Source of the DNA: Microbacterium sp. MPKO10
Lineage (GTDB): Bacteria > Actinomycetota > Actinomycetes > Actinomycetales > Microbacteriaceae
Length of the DNA stretch: 64,000 nucleotides
Direction: 5' to 3'
Assembly: GCF_026107415.2 (NCBI RefSeq)
Contig: NZ_JAPCHX010000001.1
Coordinates: 310,001 to 374,000, forward strand
Shown: piece after piece, positions 17,525 through 26,103 of the stretch
Layout of the letters: every line of letters begins with the position of its first letter
How positions within the stretch are numbered: the first letter of the stretch is position 1
The notes under the pieces: generated by a model
Told to the model about the DNA's origin: nothing
Database searches by the model: none
Seen by the model: only the letters and a program-made list of their open reading frames with translations
Program-made: the position numbers and the translations under genes

Positions 17525-18961
17525 ATGACCGCAGAATCCACCACCGCACCCCCGACGGAGCGCCTTCCCCGCACCGCTGTCCGCACGCTCGCCGCCGTGA
17601 TCGTCGGCGGCGCTGCGGCAATTCTCGACTCGACGATCGTGACGATTGCGCTTGATCAGCTCAGCGCCGACCTCCACTCGACACCCGCGACAATTCAGTG
17701 GGTCGTCACCGCGTATCTTCTGGCCCTGGCCGCGGCGATTCCACTGAGCGGGTGGGCACAGAGCACGTTCGGAGGCAAGCGCTCGTGGATGGCGACGCTC
17801 ACGATCTTCGTCGTCTTCTCGGCCGCGTGCGCGTTCGCCTGGAACGACACGAGCCTCATCGCCTTCCGCGCCCTCCAAGGGTTCGGGGCCGGCATGATCT
17901 TCCCACTCATGCAGACTCTCGCGGTGCAGGCAATCGGATCGACGAGCAAGAAGCTCATGGCCACAACGGTTGCGGCGATCAGCGTCCCGCTCGCGCTCGG
18001 CCCGGTCATCGGACCCGTGCTCGGCGGCATCCTCTTGAACAGCGCGGGCTGGCGCTGGCTCTTCCTCATCAACGTTCCCCTCGTCGCCGTCGGACTCGTC
18101 ATGGCGTGGCGCATGATCGCGCCGGACACGCCACGTCGGACTGAGACGGCGCGCATCGACGTCATTGGTCTTGCCCTGCTCATTCCCGCGCTCGTCGGCA
18201 TCGTGCTCGGGCTGTCGAACGTCGCGTCCGCAGGCGGCTTCACCCACGCCGATGTTGTCGTACCACTCGCCTGCGGCATTGTTCTCGCCGCGGCGTTCAT
18301 CATCTGGGCCCTGCGCCGAGGTCATGACGCCGCCGTCGACATTTCCCTCGTGAAGCTGCGCTCACTCGCTGCATCGTCGGGAGCCCTCTTCACCGCGGGA
18401 GCAACGCTGTACGCGGGAATGTTCCTGCTCCCTCTGTATTGGCAGCAAGTGCGCGGCGACAGCGTTTTGACTGCTGCTCTGGTCCTCGTACCTCAGGGCA
18501 TCGGCGCACTGCTCGCCCGCATTGTGGCCGGGAAGCTCGCTGCCCGCTTCGGCGCCCGCTCACTCACGATCGGCGCGTTTCTGATCACGGCTGTGGCGAC
18601 CGTTCCGTTCGCTTTCGCCGGACCGGGAACGTCCGGCTGGTGGCTCGGGGGCGCCCTCTTCGTGCGCGGGCTCGGGGTGGGCGCGGTGATCATGGCGCCG
18701 ATGATGGTCGCATACTCGGATGTGGCACACGATGAAATGCCGCACGCAACAATGCTCACCCGCATCACCCAGCAGATCGGCGCCTCGCTCGGTGTTGCCA
18801 TCGTCGCCGTCGTACTTCAGACTTCCGCCGCCGCTGACGTGGTCGGCGGATTCCAGATCTCGTTCTGGTGGCTCATCGGCATCACCGTCGTCGCGCTCGT
18901 TCCCGCTCTCGCGTTTCGTCGTGAGAGCCTTGATCAACAGGGTTCCGCGACGAAAGGATAG
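17525..18961 (+). CDS. MFS drug efflux transporter, DHA2 family
   Basis: 478 residues with repeated membrane helices. Motifs are AAILDSTIVTIALDQLSADL, WVVTAYLLALAAAIPLSGWA, LIAFRALQGFGAGMIFPLMQ and LGPVIGPVLGG (motif C of exporters). It should export drugs or other toxic molecules using the proton gradient. GAGGAG precedes the ATG. It is followed after four bases by a TetR gene, and two palindromes cover its promoter, so self-regulated, inducer-released expression is likely. The substrate is unknown. Confidence 0.92.
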   Translation: MTAESTTAPPTERLPRTAVRTLAAVIVGGAAAILDSTIVTIALDQLSADLHSTPATIQWVVTAYLLALAAAIPLSGWAQSTFGGKRSWMATLTIFVVFSAACAFAWNDTSLIAFRALQGFGAGMIFPLMQTLAVQAIGSTSKKLMATTVAAISVPLALGPVIGPVLGGILLNSAGWRWLFLINVPLVAVGLVMAWRMIAPDTPRRTETARIDVIGLALLIPALVGIVLGLSNVASAGGFTHADVVVPLACGIVLAAAFIIWALRRGHDAAVDISLVKLRSLAASSGALFTAGATLYAGMFLLPLYWQQVRGDSVLTAALVLVPQGIGALLARIVAGKLAARFGARSLTIGAFLITAVATVPFAFAGPGTSGWWLGGALFVRGLGVGAVIMAPMMVAYSDVAHDEMPHATMLTRITQQIGASLGVAIVAVVLQTSAAADVVGGFQISFWWLIGITVVALVPALAFRRESLDQQGSATKG

Positions 18962-18965
18962 ACAG

Positions 18966-19550
18966 GTGGATGCCGCTAAGACACGCAGACGCGGGGCAGA
19001 ACTCGAAGCTGCGATTCTGACGGCGGCATGGGACCAGCTCGTCACCGAGGGGTACGCGCGGTTCACCTTCGACGCGATCGCGGATCGTGCTCAGACCAGC
19101 AAGCCCGTGCTCTACCGGCGGTGGAGCAATCGCGAAGAGCTGCTGCGTGCAACCGTTCGGCACCGCGGAGCTGCAGCGTCGCCCCAGGTTCCCGACACGG
19201 GCAATGTGCGCGACGATCTCATTCAGGCTCTGCGCCGCGCCTCCGGAGCCGAGAACTCCGTGGCCGCGATGCTCACCGCTCTCGTCTCCAGTCACTTCGA
19301 TGATGTCGGGTTGACGCCGGCCGAGCTGCGCGCCGAGCTGCTCGGCTCACGCAGCTCGTCGATCGAGACGATTCTTGAGCGCGCTGTCGACCGGGGCGAA
19401 GTGGATGCTGACATGCTGACGCCTCGCGTCGTCGACCTTCCGTTCACGCTCTTCCGCCATGAGTACGTCATGACGTTCGCTCCGCCCACGGACGCGGCCA
19501 TCGTCGAGTTCGTCGACGAGATCGTCCTTCCGCTCATCCGGCGCGCATAA
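18966..19550 (+). CDS. TetR-family repressor of the efflux operon
   Basis: 194 residues. The helix-turn-helix is AAILTAAWDQLVTEGYARFT, DAIADRAQTSKPVLYRRWSN, typical of TetR proteins, with a C-terminal ligand domain close to TetR_C_16-like types. The start is GTG at 18966 after GAAAGGATAG; the longer open frame upstream is inside the MFS gene. Being cotranscribed with the pump makes it the natural binder of the two palindromes at 17449 and 17490. Its end overlaps the convergent gene at 19534 by 17 bases. Confidence 0.92.
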   Translation: MDAAKTRRRGAELEAAILTAAWDQLVTEGYARFTFDAIADRAQTSKPVLYRRWSNREELLRATVRHRGAAASPQVPDTGNVRDDLIQALRRASGAENSVAAMLTALVSSHFDDVGLTPAELRAELLGSRSSSIETILERAVDRGEVDADMLTPRVVDLPFTLFRHEYVMTFAPPTDAAIVEFVDEIVLPLIRRA

Positions 19551-20463
19551 GAACGCGCTGCCCACGCAACGCGAGAACCACGAGCACCGAGAGCGCGAGA
19601 ACCGCTGCGCCATCGAGTGCGTAGATCAGGGAATTGATGAATACGCCGGGGAAGAAAAACTCAAGTTCGCCCTGAACAGCATCCCGGATGAACTCGAAAA
19701 TCACGATCGCGACATAACCCAGCGCTCCGCCGACGAGCGTCAGAATCAGCACGTCGGAAAGTGCATGAATCCGCGTCACGGGACGAAGTAAAACGATTGC
19801 GACAAAAGCTGCGGCGGCGAACATCACACCACGCGTCGCCGGAAGCCAAATGTCTGCGAACACGGTTCCGAAATCTCCACGCGCCAGAACCGGAAGCAGC
19901 CACACGACGACCGCTTCCACCAGCGTTGCCGCGACGACCAGCGCCACAAGTATCAACGTGCTCCTCGTAGGAACACCCTCAGACAGCTCACGCGCCTGGT
20001 AACGAGCGCGCACAGCGAAGGCGCCGAGTGCCAGCACGAGCGTAAACACGATGGATGTCGAGATCAGGCTGCCGATGTTCAGCCTGAACTCCTCGCCGCC
20101 AAGCGACGCGAAGATCTCTGAGATCAACTCGAAGGCGGCAGAGACAACGAAGCCGATACCTCCGGCGACGAGAACCGGCGCGAGACCCTCTGTGAATGGA
20201 CGAGTGTGCGGAACCGGCTTCAGAAAGGCGAGAGAGACGAATGCCGCAAGCGCGAACAGCAGCATCGGTACGAGTGGAGCGGCGATCATGCCCAGGTTCA
20301 TACCAAGCGATAACGAGAAGCTCGTGGCTGTGGCGGCCGACAGTGCCGCCGCCGTGAGCATCGTCTCGACGACGGACAGCGCGACCACGCTTCCGCTGGA
20401 AATGAGGGCGGTCACGACAGCAGAGGGCGGCGATGGTTGCGACCACAGGTTTTGGTGAGTCAT
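19534..20463 (-). CDS. 8-helix membrane protein of unknown function, paralog 1
   Basis: 309 residues and about eight membrane helices. The two halves resemble each other: FVSLAFLKPVPHTRP then GGIGFVVSAAFELI in the first, FVAIVLLRPVTRIHA then GGALGYVAIVIFEFI in the second. So it looks like a duplicated four-helix unit. The whole protein is similar to its neighbour at 20609. I used the ATG at 20463; a GTG at 20503-20505 is an alternative. No function is known to me, and I see no catalytic or transporter motif. Confidence 0.8.
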   Translation of the reverse strand: MTHQNLWSQPSPPSAVVTALISSGSVVALSVVETMLTAAALSAATATSFSLSLGMNLGMIAAPLVPMLLFALAAFVSLAFLKPVPHTRPFTEGLAPVLVAGGIGFVVSAAFELISEIFASLGGEEFRLNIGSLISTSIVFTLVLALGAFAVRARYQARELSEGVPTRSTLILVALVVAATLVEAVVVWLLPVLARGDFGTVFADIWLPATRGVMFAAAAFVAIVLLRPVTRIHALSDVLILTLVGGALGYVAIVIFEFIRDAVQGELEFFFPGVFINSLIYALDGAAVLALSVLVVLALRGQRVLMRAG

Positions 20464-20608
20464 GCGCTCGCGTCTTTCATCTGCCGTGACACCCTCCAGA
20501 GACACCCACGACCACCGTTGCCTCCGCCTACCCGATTGTTGTCGACAGTGAGGGGTATCGACTCGTCAAATCCCTGCGGCCCGCCCCACCCGGTTCGAAC
20601 GGAAATCG

Positions 20609-21847
20609 TCATGTTCCGGGCGACGATTCGTGTGGCGGAGACGGCGGTGCTGGTGGTGCTGGCGGCTCATTCTGCGCCGGCGGAGACGGCGGTTGTTGAT
20701 ACTGGCCCGGAGGAAACTGGCCGGGCCGGGCCGGATACTGTGGCTGTGTAATTGGGCCAGCGGTGGGGTGTGCAGGGGTGTGATTCTGCGCGCCTGGTTG
20801 CTGTAGCCGCTGTTCCTGGGGCACCTGAGGACGCATGAGCGCCCGCTGCCCGCGCCACGCCAACAGCACAAGGATCGCGAGCGCAATAATGGCAAGCAAG
20901 TCGATGGCCCGCACAACACTCTCGAAGAAGGTGAAGGGGAAGTAAAAGTCGAGCCCGCTTTGAATCGTCGCCTCGACGATTCCGAAGATGATGTCCAGGA
21001 CGAGTCCCAGGACCGTAGCAATGGATGCACTGATAACGACATCTGCGATGGTTCGGATTCGCGACAGCGGACGGATGAACGCGAGTATCACGAAAACGGC
21101 GGCTGCAAAAACCCCTCCACGGAGGAAGCTCAGACCGACCCACGTGAGAATCTGGACGAAATTGATCCCTCCGAGTGACATCAGAAGACTGACGATGACG
21201 GATTCAGCAAGCACGACACCCGCGATGATCAGTGCGCTGAAAATGGTGCTGCTACTGACGGTCGCCCCGACGCCAAGCTCGTGCGCGTGAAAACGCGCCC
21301 GCGAGAAGAGCGCACCGCAGCCCACGACGAGCGTGTACACGAACGCCGTGATCACGACGCCTCTGATGTTCAGGGGGAACTGGCCACCGTCCAGCGACTG
21401 AATGGTCGCAAATATAACCTGAAACACGAGAAGCACGCCAAATCCGATCCCACAGACAATCAGAAGCGGCACGGCTACCGCCGCCACGGGCCTGTTCAGC
21501 GGAATCGGCTTCAGGAAAGCGAGCACAACAAATGCAACGACGGCGAACAAGACGCCAGGGACGAACGTAGACAGCAACGGCCAGAGTGCCGGGCCGAATG
21601 CGATCGAGAGCTTGATAACCCCGAGAATCGTGTCAACGAAAGCGAACGCGAGCAGAAGACCCGAGGCGATCAGCGCCGTGCCGATTGTGCCCTGTGGTCC
21701 TGCGCCCATCTGCGGTTGAGACTGACCATTCCACTGCGGCTGGAGAGGGTATCCCTGGGGCTCCGCCTGGGGCCAGCGCGGTTGTGAGAATTGGTCAGGG
21801 TGGTGAGAAGACGCTTGTCCTGGCTCCCCCTGCTGCGGATTCGTCAT
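20609..21847 (-). CDS. 8-helix membrane protein of unknown function, paralog 2, with P/Q-rich ends
   Basis: 412 residues. The core matches paralog 1 (GTALIASGLLLAFAFVDTI, FVVLAFLKPIPLNRPV, IRGVVITAFVYTLVVGCGAL, FVILAFIRPLSRIRT, ending LVLLAWRGQRALMR). It has the same two-fold internal repeat. Unlike paralog 1 it carries a hydrophilic N-terminus (about 55 residues) and a tail of about 75 residues rich in proline and glutamine (FPPGQYQQPPSPPAQ), probably disordered and cytoplasmic. The ATG at 21847 is chosen; a GTG at 21880 is possible. The two genes are tandem, 145 bases apart, likely from duplication. Confidence 0.8.
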   Translation of the reverse strand: MTNPQQGEPGQASSHHPDQFSQPRWPQAEPQGYPLQPQWNGQSQPQMGAGPQGTIGTALIASGLLLAFAFVDTILGVIKLSIAFGPALWPLLSTFVPGVLFAVVAFVVLAFLKPIPLNRPVAAVAVPLLIVCGIGFGVLLVFQVIFATIQSLDGGQFPLNIRGVVITAFVYTLVVGCGALFSRARFHAHELGVGATVSSSTIFSALIIAGVVLAESVIVSLLMSLGGINFVQILTWVGLSFLRGGVFAAAVFVILAFIRPLSRIRTIADVVISASIATVLGLVLDIIFGIVEATIQSGLDFYFPFTFFESVVRAIDLLAIIALAILVLLAWRGQRALMRPQVPQEQRLQQPGAQNHTPAHPTAGPITQPQYPARPGQFPPGQYQQPPSPPAQNEPPAPPAPPSPPHESSPGT

Positions 21848-21893
21848 GCCGGTCAGGTTAACGCCTCTGTTGCGCAACACCTATGGGCAGAAG

Positions 21894-22886
21894 TCACCAT
21901 CGCCGCCCGTACCCGGCGAGCCAACGCCTCAACTCAGAGCGCACACGTTCACGAACTGGTGCCGCCGACAGCGTCACATCGTGCATGGCCCCGTCGATCC
22001 GCACGAGCGTGACGTTCTGACCGAGCCGCGGAACCCGCTGTGCAACCTCATCCACGTTGAGCACGATGTCCGTCGTGCGCATCTCTTCAGACCAGGTGCG
22101 CGAGATCGTCGATTTCGATGACAGCAGCACCAGCACGGGAATATCGATGGTGAGGCCCGTGGCCACCCGGCGTTGGGCTGTGAAGACCGCCGCGAGCCAA
22201 GCGGTGTGCGTCGCGAATCCGCGTTCTGGACGCCACCGAGGGTCGATGTGCCACTCCCCTTCGAATTGGTCAGAGATCGTGCGGGTATAGAAGCCGAAGT
22301 CCACCTGTGGCAGTGAGCGGAGCGGAGTGATGCGCGCGCCGATCTCGAGCAGCGGAGTCAGCGCCTCCCGCCCCAGACCGCCGATCTGAAATTCAAGCCA
22401 TGGACTGTTGAGCACAAGCGCGTGTGCCCGGCCCGGATGGCGGTTGACCCACAGGCTCATGGTGAGTCCGCCCGTCGAGTGAGCCATGATGAACAACCGC
22501 CGGTTCGTCGGTCTGCCTTCGCCGTGCCCCATTGCCGTGAGCGCGGCCTCGATGTCTTCGTCGTAGGTGTCGAGATCACTGATATAGCCGGGAGTTTGAT
22601 GCTCGCGCAGGCTTCGACCGTACTTGCGCAGATCGAGCGCGTGAAACCGAGCACCCGTACTTTCCCAGGCCTCCGCCAGATGACGCTGGAAGAAGTAGTC
22701 GACCCAGCCATGGACGTAGAGAACATCGACATCCGAGAGGGGGCGGGCGGATGCTGTCAGGCTCTGCCAGCGCGAGCGCCGCGTGCGCACAAGCGTCGCA
22801 ACGACCTCTCCCTGAGGATCGGGAGCCAGGGGCAGCGTGGCGCTCTCAAACCGCTCACCCAGGACATCCGGCTCCCACGAGACCAT
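21894..22886 (-). CDS. alpha/beta hydrolase (serine lipase/esterase-like)
   Basis: 330 residues with the alpha/beta hydrolase fold. The nucleophile serine is in LFIMAHSTGGLTMSLW (GxSxG-like, here AHSTGG), the oxyanion region is VLYVHGWVDYFFQ, and the catalytic histidine is probably in RIDGAMHDVTLSA. The YGRSLR and DLDTYDEDI segments resemble monoacylglycerol lipase-type enzymes. The substrate is unknown. It is a single gene; an inverted repeat lies about 70 bases upstream of its start. Confidence 0.87.
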   Translation of the reverse strand: MVSWEPDVLGERFESATLPLAPDPQGEVVATLVRTRRSRWQSLTASARPLSDVDVLYVHGWVDYFFQRHLAEAWESTGARFHALDLRKYGRSLREHQTPGYISDLDTYDEDIEAALTAMGHGEGRPTNRRLFIMAHSTGGLTMSLWVNRHPGRAHALVLNSPWLEFQIGGLGREALTPLLEIGARITPLRSLPQVDFGFYTRTISDQFEGEWHIDPRWRPERGFATHTAWLAAVFTAQRRVATGLTIDIPVLVLLSSKSTISRTWSEEMRTTDIVLNVDEVAQRVPRLGQNVTLVRIDGAMHDVTLSAAPVRERVRSELRRWLAGYGRRW

Positions 22887-22953
22887 AGTCTCAGCGTAGC
22901 GAAGCCGACGGCAGACGCGAGGAGCCCCTCATGGGGGACAGCGCCATTTGGTA

Positions 22954-22974
22954 AACATGAGTATTCTTCATGTT
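22954..22974. promoter_or_regulatory. inverted repeat upstream of the hydrolase gene
   Basis: AACATGA, seven bases, TCATGTT. Perfect 7-bp arms, 68-88 bases upstream of the hydrolase ATG and downstream of the TetR gene at 23041. It looks like an operator for a dimeric regulator; which one is unknown. Confidence 0.45.
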
Positions 22975-23040
22975 AGGGGTTCCAGAGGAGCTTCTTCCGC
23001 AGAGGTCACACCAACGACGCACTTCCCCTCATGTGTGCGA

Positions 23041-23652
23041 CTACGGTGTGGCCTCTGTCGGCTTTCCCGGAGAAACGGCGCGCATAACCGCGTGACGCAA
23101 GAACGCCCGTCGAGAATCATGGACGCCCTGAGGCTCCGCCTTCGAGGCCGTGAAGACGTTGCTCACGGGGGACCATGCCATTGACATCGTGATGACCATG
23201 GCCATCACGTCAAACGGCTCGACGCCCGCGATGACAGCTCCGGCCTTCTGCGCGTCAGCGATCGACGAGAGTTTTCCCGCATCCACACGGTCTGCCTCCG
23301 GAAGCAGGTGCCCTTCCGGTCGGCACTCGAGCCGAGCCCACGTTGCCAGTCGAACAAGATCGGGGCGTTCAAGGTACTCGTCGTACAGCCGAACAGCCCA
23401 GTCGGCGAGATCCTCTGCCGAGATCGGGACGACTTCGAGCATGTGCTGCAGCGACGCCTCGAACACGGCTTCAAACAAGGCTGTCTTGCTGCCGAAATAC
23501 GAATACAGCTGCGCCTTGTTCGTGGTGGCGGACGCCGCGATTCGGTCAACGCGCGCGCCTGCCACCCCGTAAGCGGCAAACTCGGCGGTCGCAGCGGTCA
23601 AGATGCGCTCGCGGGTCGCGCGCCCGCGCTCCGTCATAGGGTCATTCGCCAT
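23041..23652 (-). CDS. TetR-family regulator
   Basis: 203 residues. The DNA-binding part is RERILTAATAEFAAYGVAGA, RIAASATTNKAQLYSYFGSK. The C-terminal domain resembles TetR_C_17-like types. Its start is divergent from a zinc alcohol dehydrogenase gene, and the shared 92-base gap holds two similar palindromes (23664 and 23711), so it probably represses both. The C-terminal end (VSPGKPTEATP) is hydrophilic. ATG at 23652 is used; ATG at 23637 is also possible. Confidence 0.9.
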   Translation of the reverse strand: MANDPMTERGRATRERILTAATAEFAAYGVAGARVDRIAASATTNKAQLYSYFGSKTALFEAVFEASLQHMLEVVPISAEDLADWAVRLYDEYLERPDLVRLATWARLECRPEGHLLPEADRVDAGKLSSIADAQKAGAVIAGVEPFDVMAMVITMSMAWSPVSNVFTASKAEPQGVHDSRRAFLRHAVMRAVSPGKPTEATP

Positions 23653-23663
23653 GCCTCAACATT

Positions 23664-23681
23664 ACCAACTAGTCAGTTTGT
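23664..23681. promoter_or_regulatory. TetR operator, site 1
   Basis: ACCAACTAGTCAGTTTGT. Its CCAACTAGT and GTTTG parts recur at 23711. It lies just upstream of the TetR start, over the likely -35 of the dehydrogenase gene. Confidence 0.6.
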
Positions 23682-23710
23682 ACATCAGCGCAAACCCCCT
23701 TAGACTTTCC

Positions 23711-23726
23711 AACCAACTAGTTTGTT
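23711..23726. promoter_or_regulatory. TetR operator, site 2
   Basis: AACCAACTAGTTTGTT, a near-perfect palindrome centred on CTAG. It sits between the likely -10 and the AGGAGG ribosome binding site (23732-23737) of the dehydrogenase gene, a blocking position. Confidence 0.65.
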
Positions 23727-23744
23727 ACTTCAGGAGGACACGGC

Positions 23745-24788
23745 ATGCGCCAAACGATGGCATATGGATCTCGCGGGTCGTCGACCGTCACCGCACAGCG
23801 AATCGAACGCCGCGAGCTGAGACCATCAGACGTCGCCATCGATGTCACGTACTGCGGCGTCTGCCACTCAGATCTCCACGCCCTGCGCGAGCACGCGTCC
23901 CGCGGATCGGGTGATCTGCTCGTCCCCGGCCATGAGTTCGTCGGAACAGTCAGCGCGATCGGAGCGGACGTCGCCGAATTCGCGGTCGGGGATCCCGTCG
24001 CCGTCGGCAACATCGTCGACTCCTGCGGTGTCTGCGACATGTGCCGAAGCGGACAGGAGAACTTCTGCCGTGAATTCCCCACGACAACCTACGGTGGTCG
24101 CGACCGTATCGACGGATCTCCGACGCTTGGCGGCTATGCAGGCGAGTATGTGGCGCACGAAAAGTTCGTCTACCACCGCCCGCCGCACCTCGACCCGGCT
24201 GCCGTTGCCCCGCTGATGTGTGCGGGGATCACGGTCTGGGAGCCACTGAGCCAACGGAACGTCGGCCCCGGCAGCACCGTCGGTGTCGTCGGGCTGGGCG
24301 GCCTCGGACACCTGGCCGTCAAGCTTGCGCGGGCGCGGGGAGCCTCAGTGATCGTCTTCACCACGACACCGGCTAAGGCTGATGACGCGCGGGCGCTCGG
24401 TGCCGATGAGGTCGTCGTCTCCACTGACGCCGAAGCAATGGGCAGGATGCGAGGACGCATCGATCTCATCATCGACACAGTTGCTGTCCAGCATCCGCTT
24501 GAGCCATACCTGGATGCTCTTGCACTCGACGGGGCGCTGAGCCTCGTCGGGTACCTCGGCAATGTGAGCGTGAACGTCCTGTCACTGCTCATTGGGCGCA
24601 AGAGCCTCACCTCTGCGGGCAGCGGAGGCCGCTCCTACACGCAAGAGCTTCTGGACTTCTGTGGCGAGAACGACATCGTGGCCGATGTTGAAGTGCTCCC
24701 GTCATCTCGGGTCAACACGGCACTCGACCGCCTCGGGCGCAACGACGTACGGTATCGGTTCGTCATCGACATGGCGGATCTGGCGTGA
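23745..24788 (+). CDS. zinc-dependent NAD(P) alcohol dehydrogenase
   Basis: 347 residues of the medium-chain dehydrogenase family. Catalytic zinc ligands are in YCGVCHSDLH and PGHEFVG; the structural zinc is held by the four cysteines of CGVCDMCRSGQENFC. The Rossmann motif is VGVVGLGGLGHLAVKLARA. The YGGRDRIDGSPTLGGYAGEY block is that of YahK/cinnamyl alcohol dehydrogenase-type aldehyde reductases. It likely reduces aldehydes with NADPH. AGGAGG is eight bases before the ATG. TetR-controlled, so perhaps an aldehyde stress response (inference). Confidence 0.93.
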   Translation: MRQTMAYGSRGSSTVTAQRIERRELRPSDVAIDVTYCGVCHSDLHALREHASRGSGDLLVPGHEFVGTVSAIGADVAEFAVGDPVAVGNIVDSCGVCDMCRSGQENFCREFPTTTYGGRDRIDGSPTLGGYAGEYVAHEKFVYHRPPHLDPAAVAPLMCAGITVWEPLSQRNVGPGSTVGVVGLGGLGHLAVKLARARGASVIVFTTTPAKADDARALGADEVVVSTDAEAMGRMRGRIDLIIDTVAVQHPLEPYLDALALDGALSLVGYLGNVSVNVLSLLIGRKSLTSAGSGGRSYTQELLDFCGENDIVADVEVLPSSRVNTALDRLGRNDVRYRFVIDMADLA

Positions 24789-24817
24789 TCACCGGCGGCC
24801 CTGAGGCGTCTTCACCC

Positions 24818-25396
24818 TCACGCGAGCAGCGCTTCAGCGGCGACACGAGAACTCGGGATTCCCGCCTCGGCCGGTTGCGGATCGATGTCCGCTGTCATCG
24901 CAGCCAGCGCCAGCTCGAGTGAGCGCACAACGTCGTCGCGGCATTCTTGCGATTCGACGACGAAGCTGGCAGACCCGACGGCGAGTGCGCTGACTCCGAG
25001 GACGCTGTCGCGGCACTGATCGGCGTCGAGCCCTGCCGCGGCGAGCGCATCGAGCAGGTACTGCATATCCTCAGGCGCGACCAGTTGATGGACGCGCCCG
25101 GGCGTCATGACCATGTGCAGCAGCCACGGATGCGTGCAGAGAGCACCGAACGCGGTGTGTGCGTAATGGATGAGCAGTTCGCGTGCGCCCTGGCCCTCTG
25201 CCGTCACGATCGTCTGTGTTCCGGTGATCAGCCGGGCCATCTCGTCGAGAAGCTCGTCGCGATCGCGGACGTGATGGTAGATCGCCATGGGCGTCAGCCC
25301 GAGCCGCTTGGCAAGCTTACGCATGCTGACGCCGTCAAGCCCATCCTCGTCGGCGAGGGCGATCGCAGTATTGACCAACTCCGTCTTCGCAATCAT
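24818..25396 (-). CDS. TetR-family regulator
   Basis: 192 residues from the ATG at 25396 (MIAKTELVNTAIALADEDG). The helix-turn-helix DGVSMRKLAKRLGLTPMAIY, HHVRDRDELLDEMARL is the TetR/TetR_C type. The longer frame to 25513 lacks similarity and is not used. It is convergent with the alcohol dehydrogenase and far from the next gene, so its target is unclear; it may regulate itself or a distant gene. Confidence 0.88.
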   Translation of the reverse strand: MIAKTELVNTAIALADEDGLDGVSMRKLAKRLGLTPMAIYHHVRDRDELLDEMARLITGTQTIVTAEGQGARELLIHYAHTAFGALCTHPWLLHMVMTPGRVHQLVAPEDMQYLLDALAAAGLDADQCRDSVLGVSALAVGSASFVVESQECRDDVVRSLELALAAMTADIDPQPAEAGIPSSRVAAEALLA

Positions 25397-25619
25397 CACT
25401 ACAAGCAGACACCCGAAACGCGTGTTTGCTGCGGTCGGTGCGCGTTCGTTACCGCACTGTGACCTTGAGCGACCGTACGCTGTATACCCGAGTTCACCCC
25501 CGGATTTACGCAAAACTGGTGCGCCGCCACTGCATGGCGTGACCCTCGAATGCGGGGGAACAGTCCCCTCATCACATGAGTAGCGTGCGGATCACGAGAA
25601 CACTTATGAGGGGTGGCCC

Positions 25620-26063
25620 ATGTCAACTGAACTCGAAACCAATCGCCGAACCCTGATGAAGATGGGCGCCTGGTCGGTCCCCGTGATCGCAGTGGCCGCG
25701 GCAACGCCTGCCGCCGCGGCATCCGAAGCGACAATCACGTACACAATCACGGGTACCACCGCAAGATACACAGGCCAGGTCGATGACGATGGGTCTTACA
25801 TAATATTCATTCAAACGACACTCAGTGTCTTCTCGGGATCGTGGCCGGCTGAGAACCTGCAGCTCCGCGTAGATGCGACCTCAGCGACTGGACCGAGCGG
25901 CGGCACATACAACATCTCCGCTGCATCGTGGCCCAACAGTCACACGTTCAAAGGGCTCTACAGGACCAGCCACGATGACCTGCAGGAACTCACATTGACA
26001 CTGCTCGATGCGGAAGGGAACCTGCTTGCCACGTCTGCGACGGTGACAATCACTCAGCCGTAG
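25620..26063 (+). CDS. small Tat-type secreted protein of unknown function
   Basis: 147 residues. The N-terminus has a twin arginine (NRRTLMKMG) and a hydrophobic stretch AWSVPVIAVAAATPAAAAS with a likely cleavage after AAA. The mature part (about 110 residues) is rich in threonine and serine and looks like a single beta-sandwich (TITYTITGTTARYTGQ, ATSATVTITQP). The signal closely matches that of the gene at 48947. AGGGGTGG precedes the ATG. No function is recognised. Confidence 0.8.
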   Translation: MSTELETNRRTLMKMGAWSVPVIAVAAATPAAAASEATITYTITGTTARYTGQVDDDGSYIIFIQTTLSVFSGSWPAENLQLRVDATSATGPSGGTYNISAASWPNSHTFKGLYRTSHDDLQELTLTLLDAEGNLLATSATVTITQP

Positions 26064-26081
26064 GAGGCATAGCTCTGCCTC
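26064..26081. terminator. hairpin between convergent genes
   Basis: GAGGCA, six bases, TGCCTC, starting right after the stop codon of the secreted protein gene and before the end of fprA from the other side. It may serve as terminator for the plus-strand gene; no long T-run. Confidence 0.5.
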
Positions 26082-26103
26082 GGCAATGACATTCCGAATC
26101 GAG

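Noticed and set aside
25465-25488. Promoter TTGAGC ... TATACC for the gene at 25620
   Set aside because: The spacer is only 12 bases and the distance to the gene is over 130 bases.
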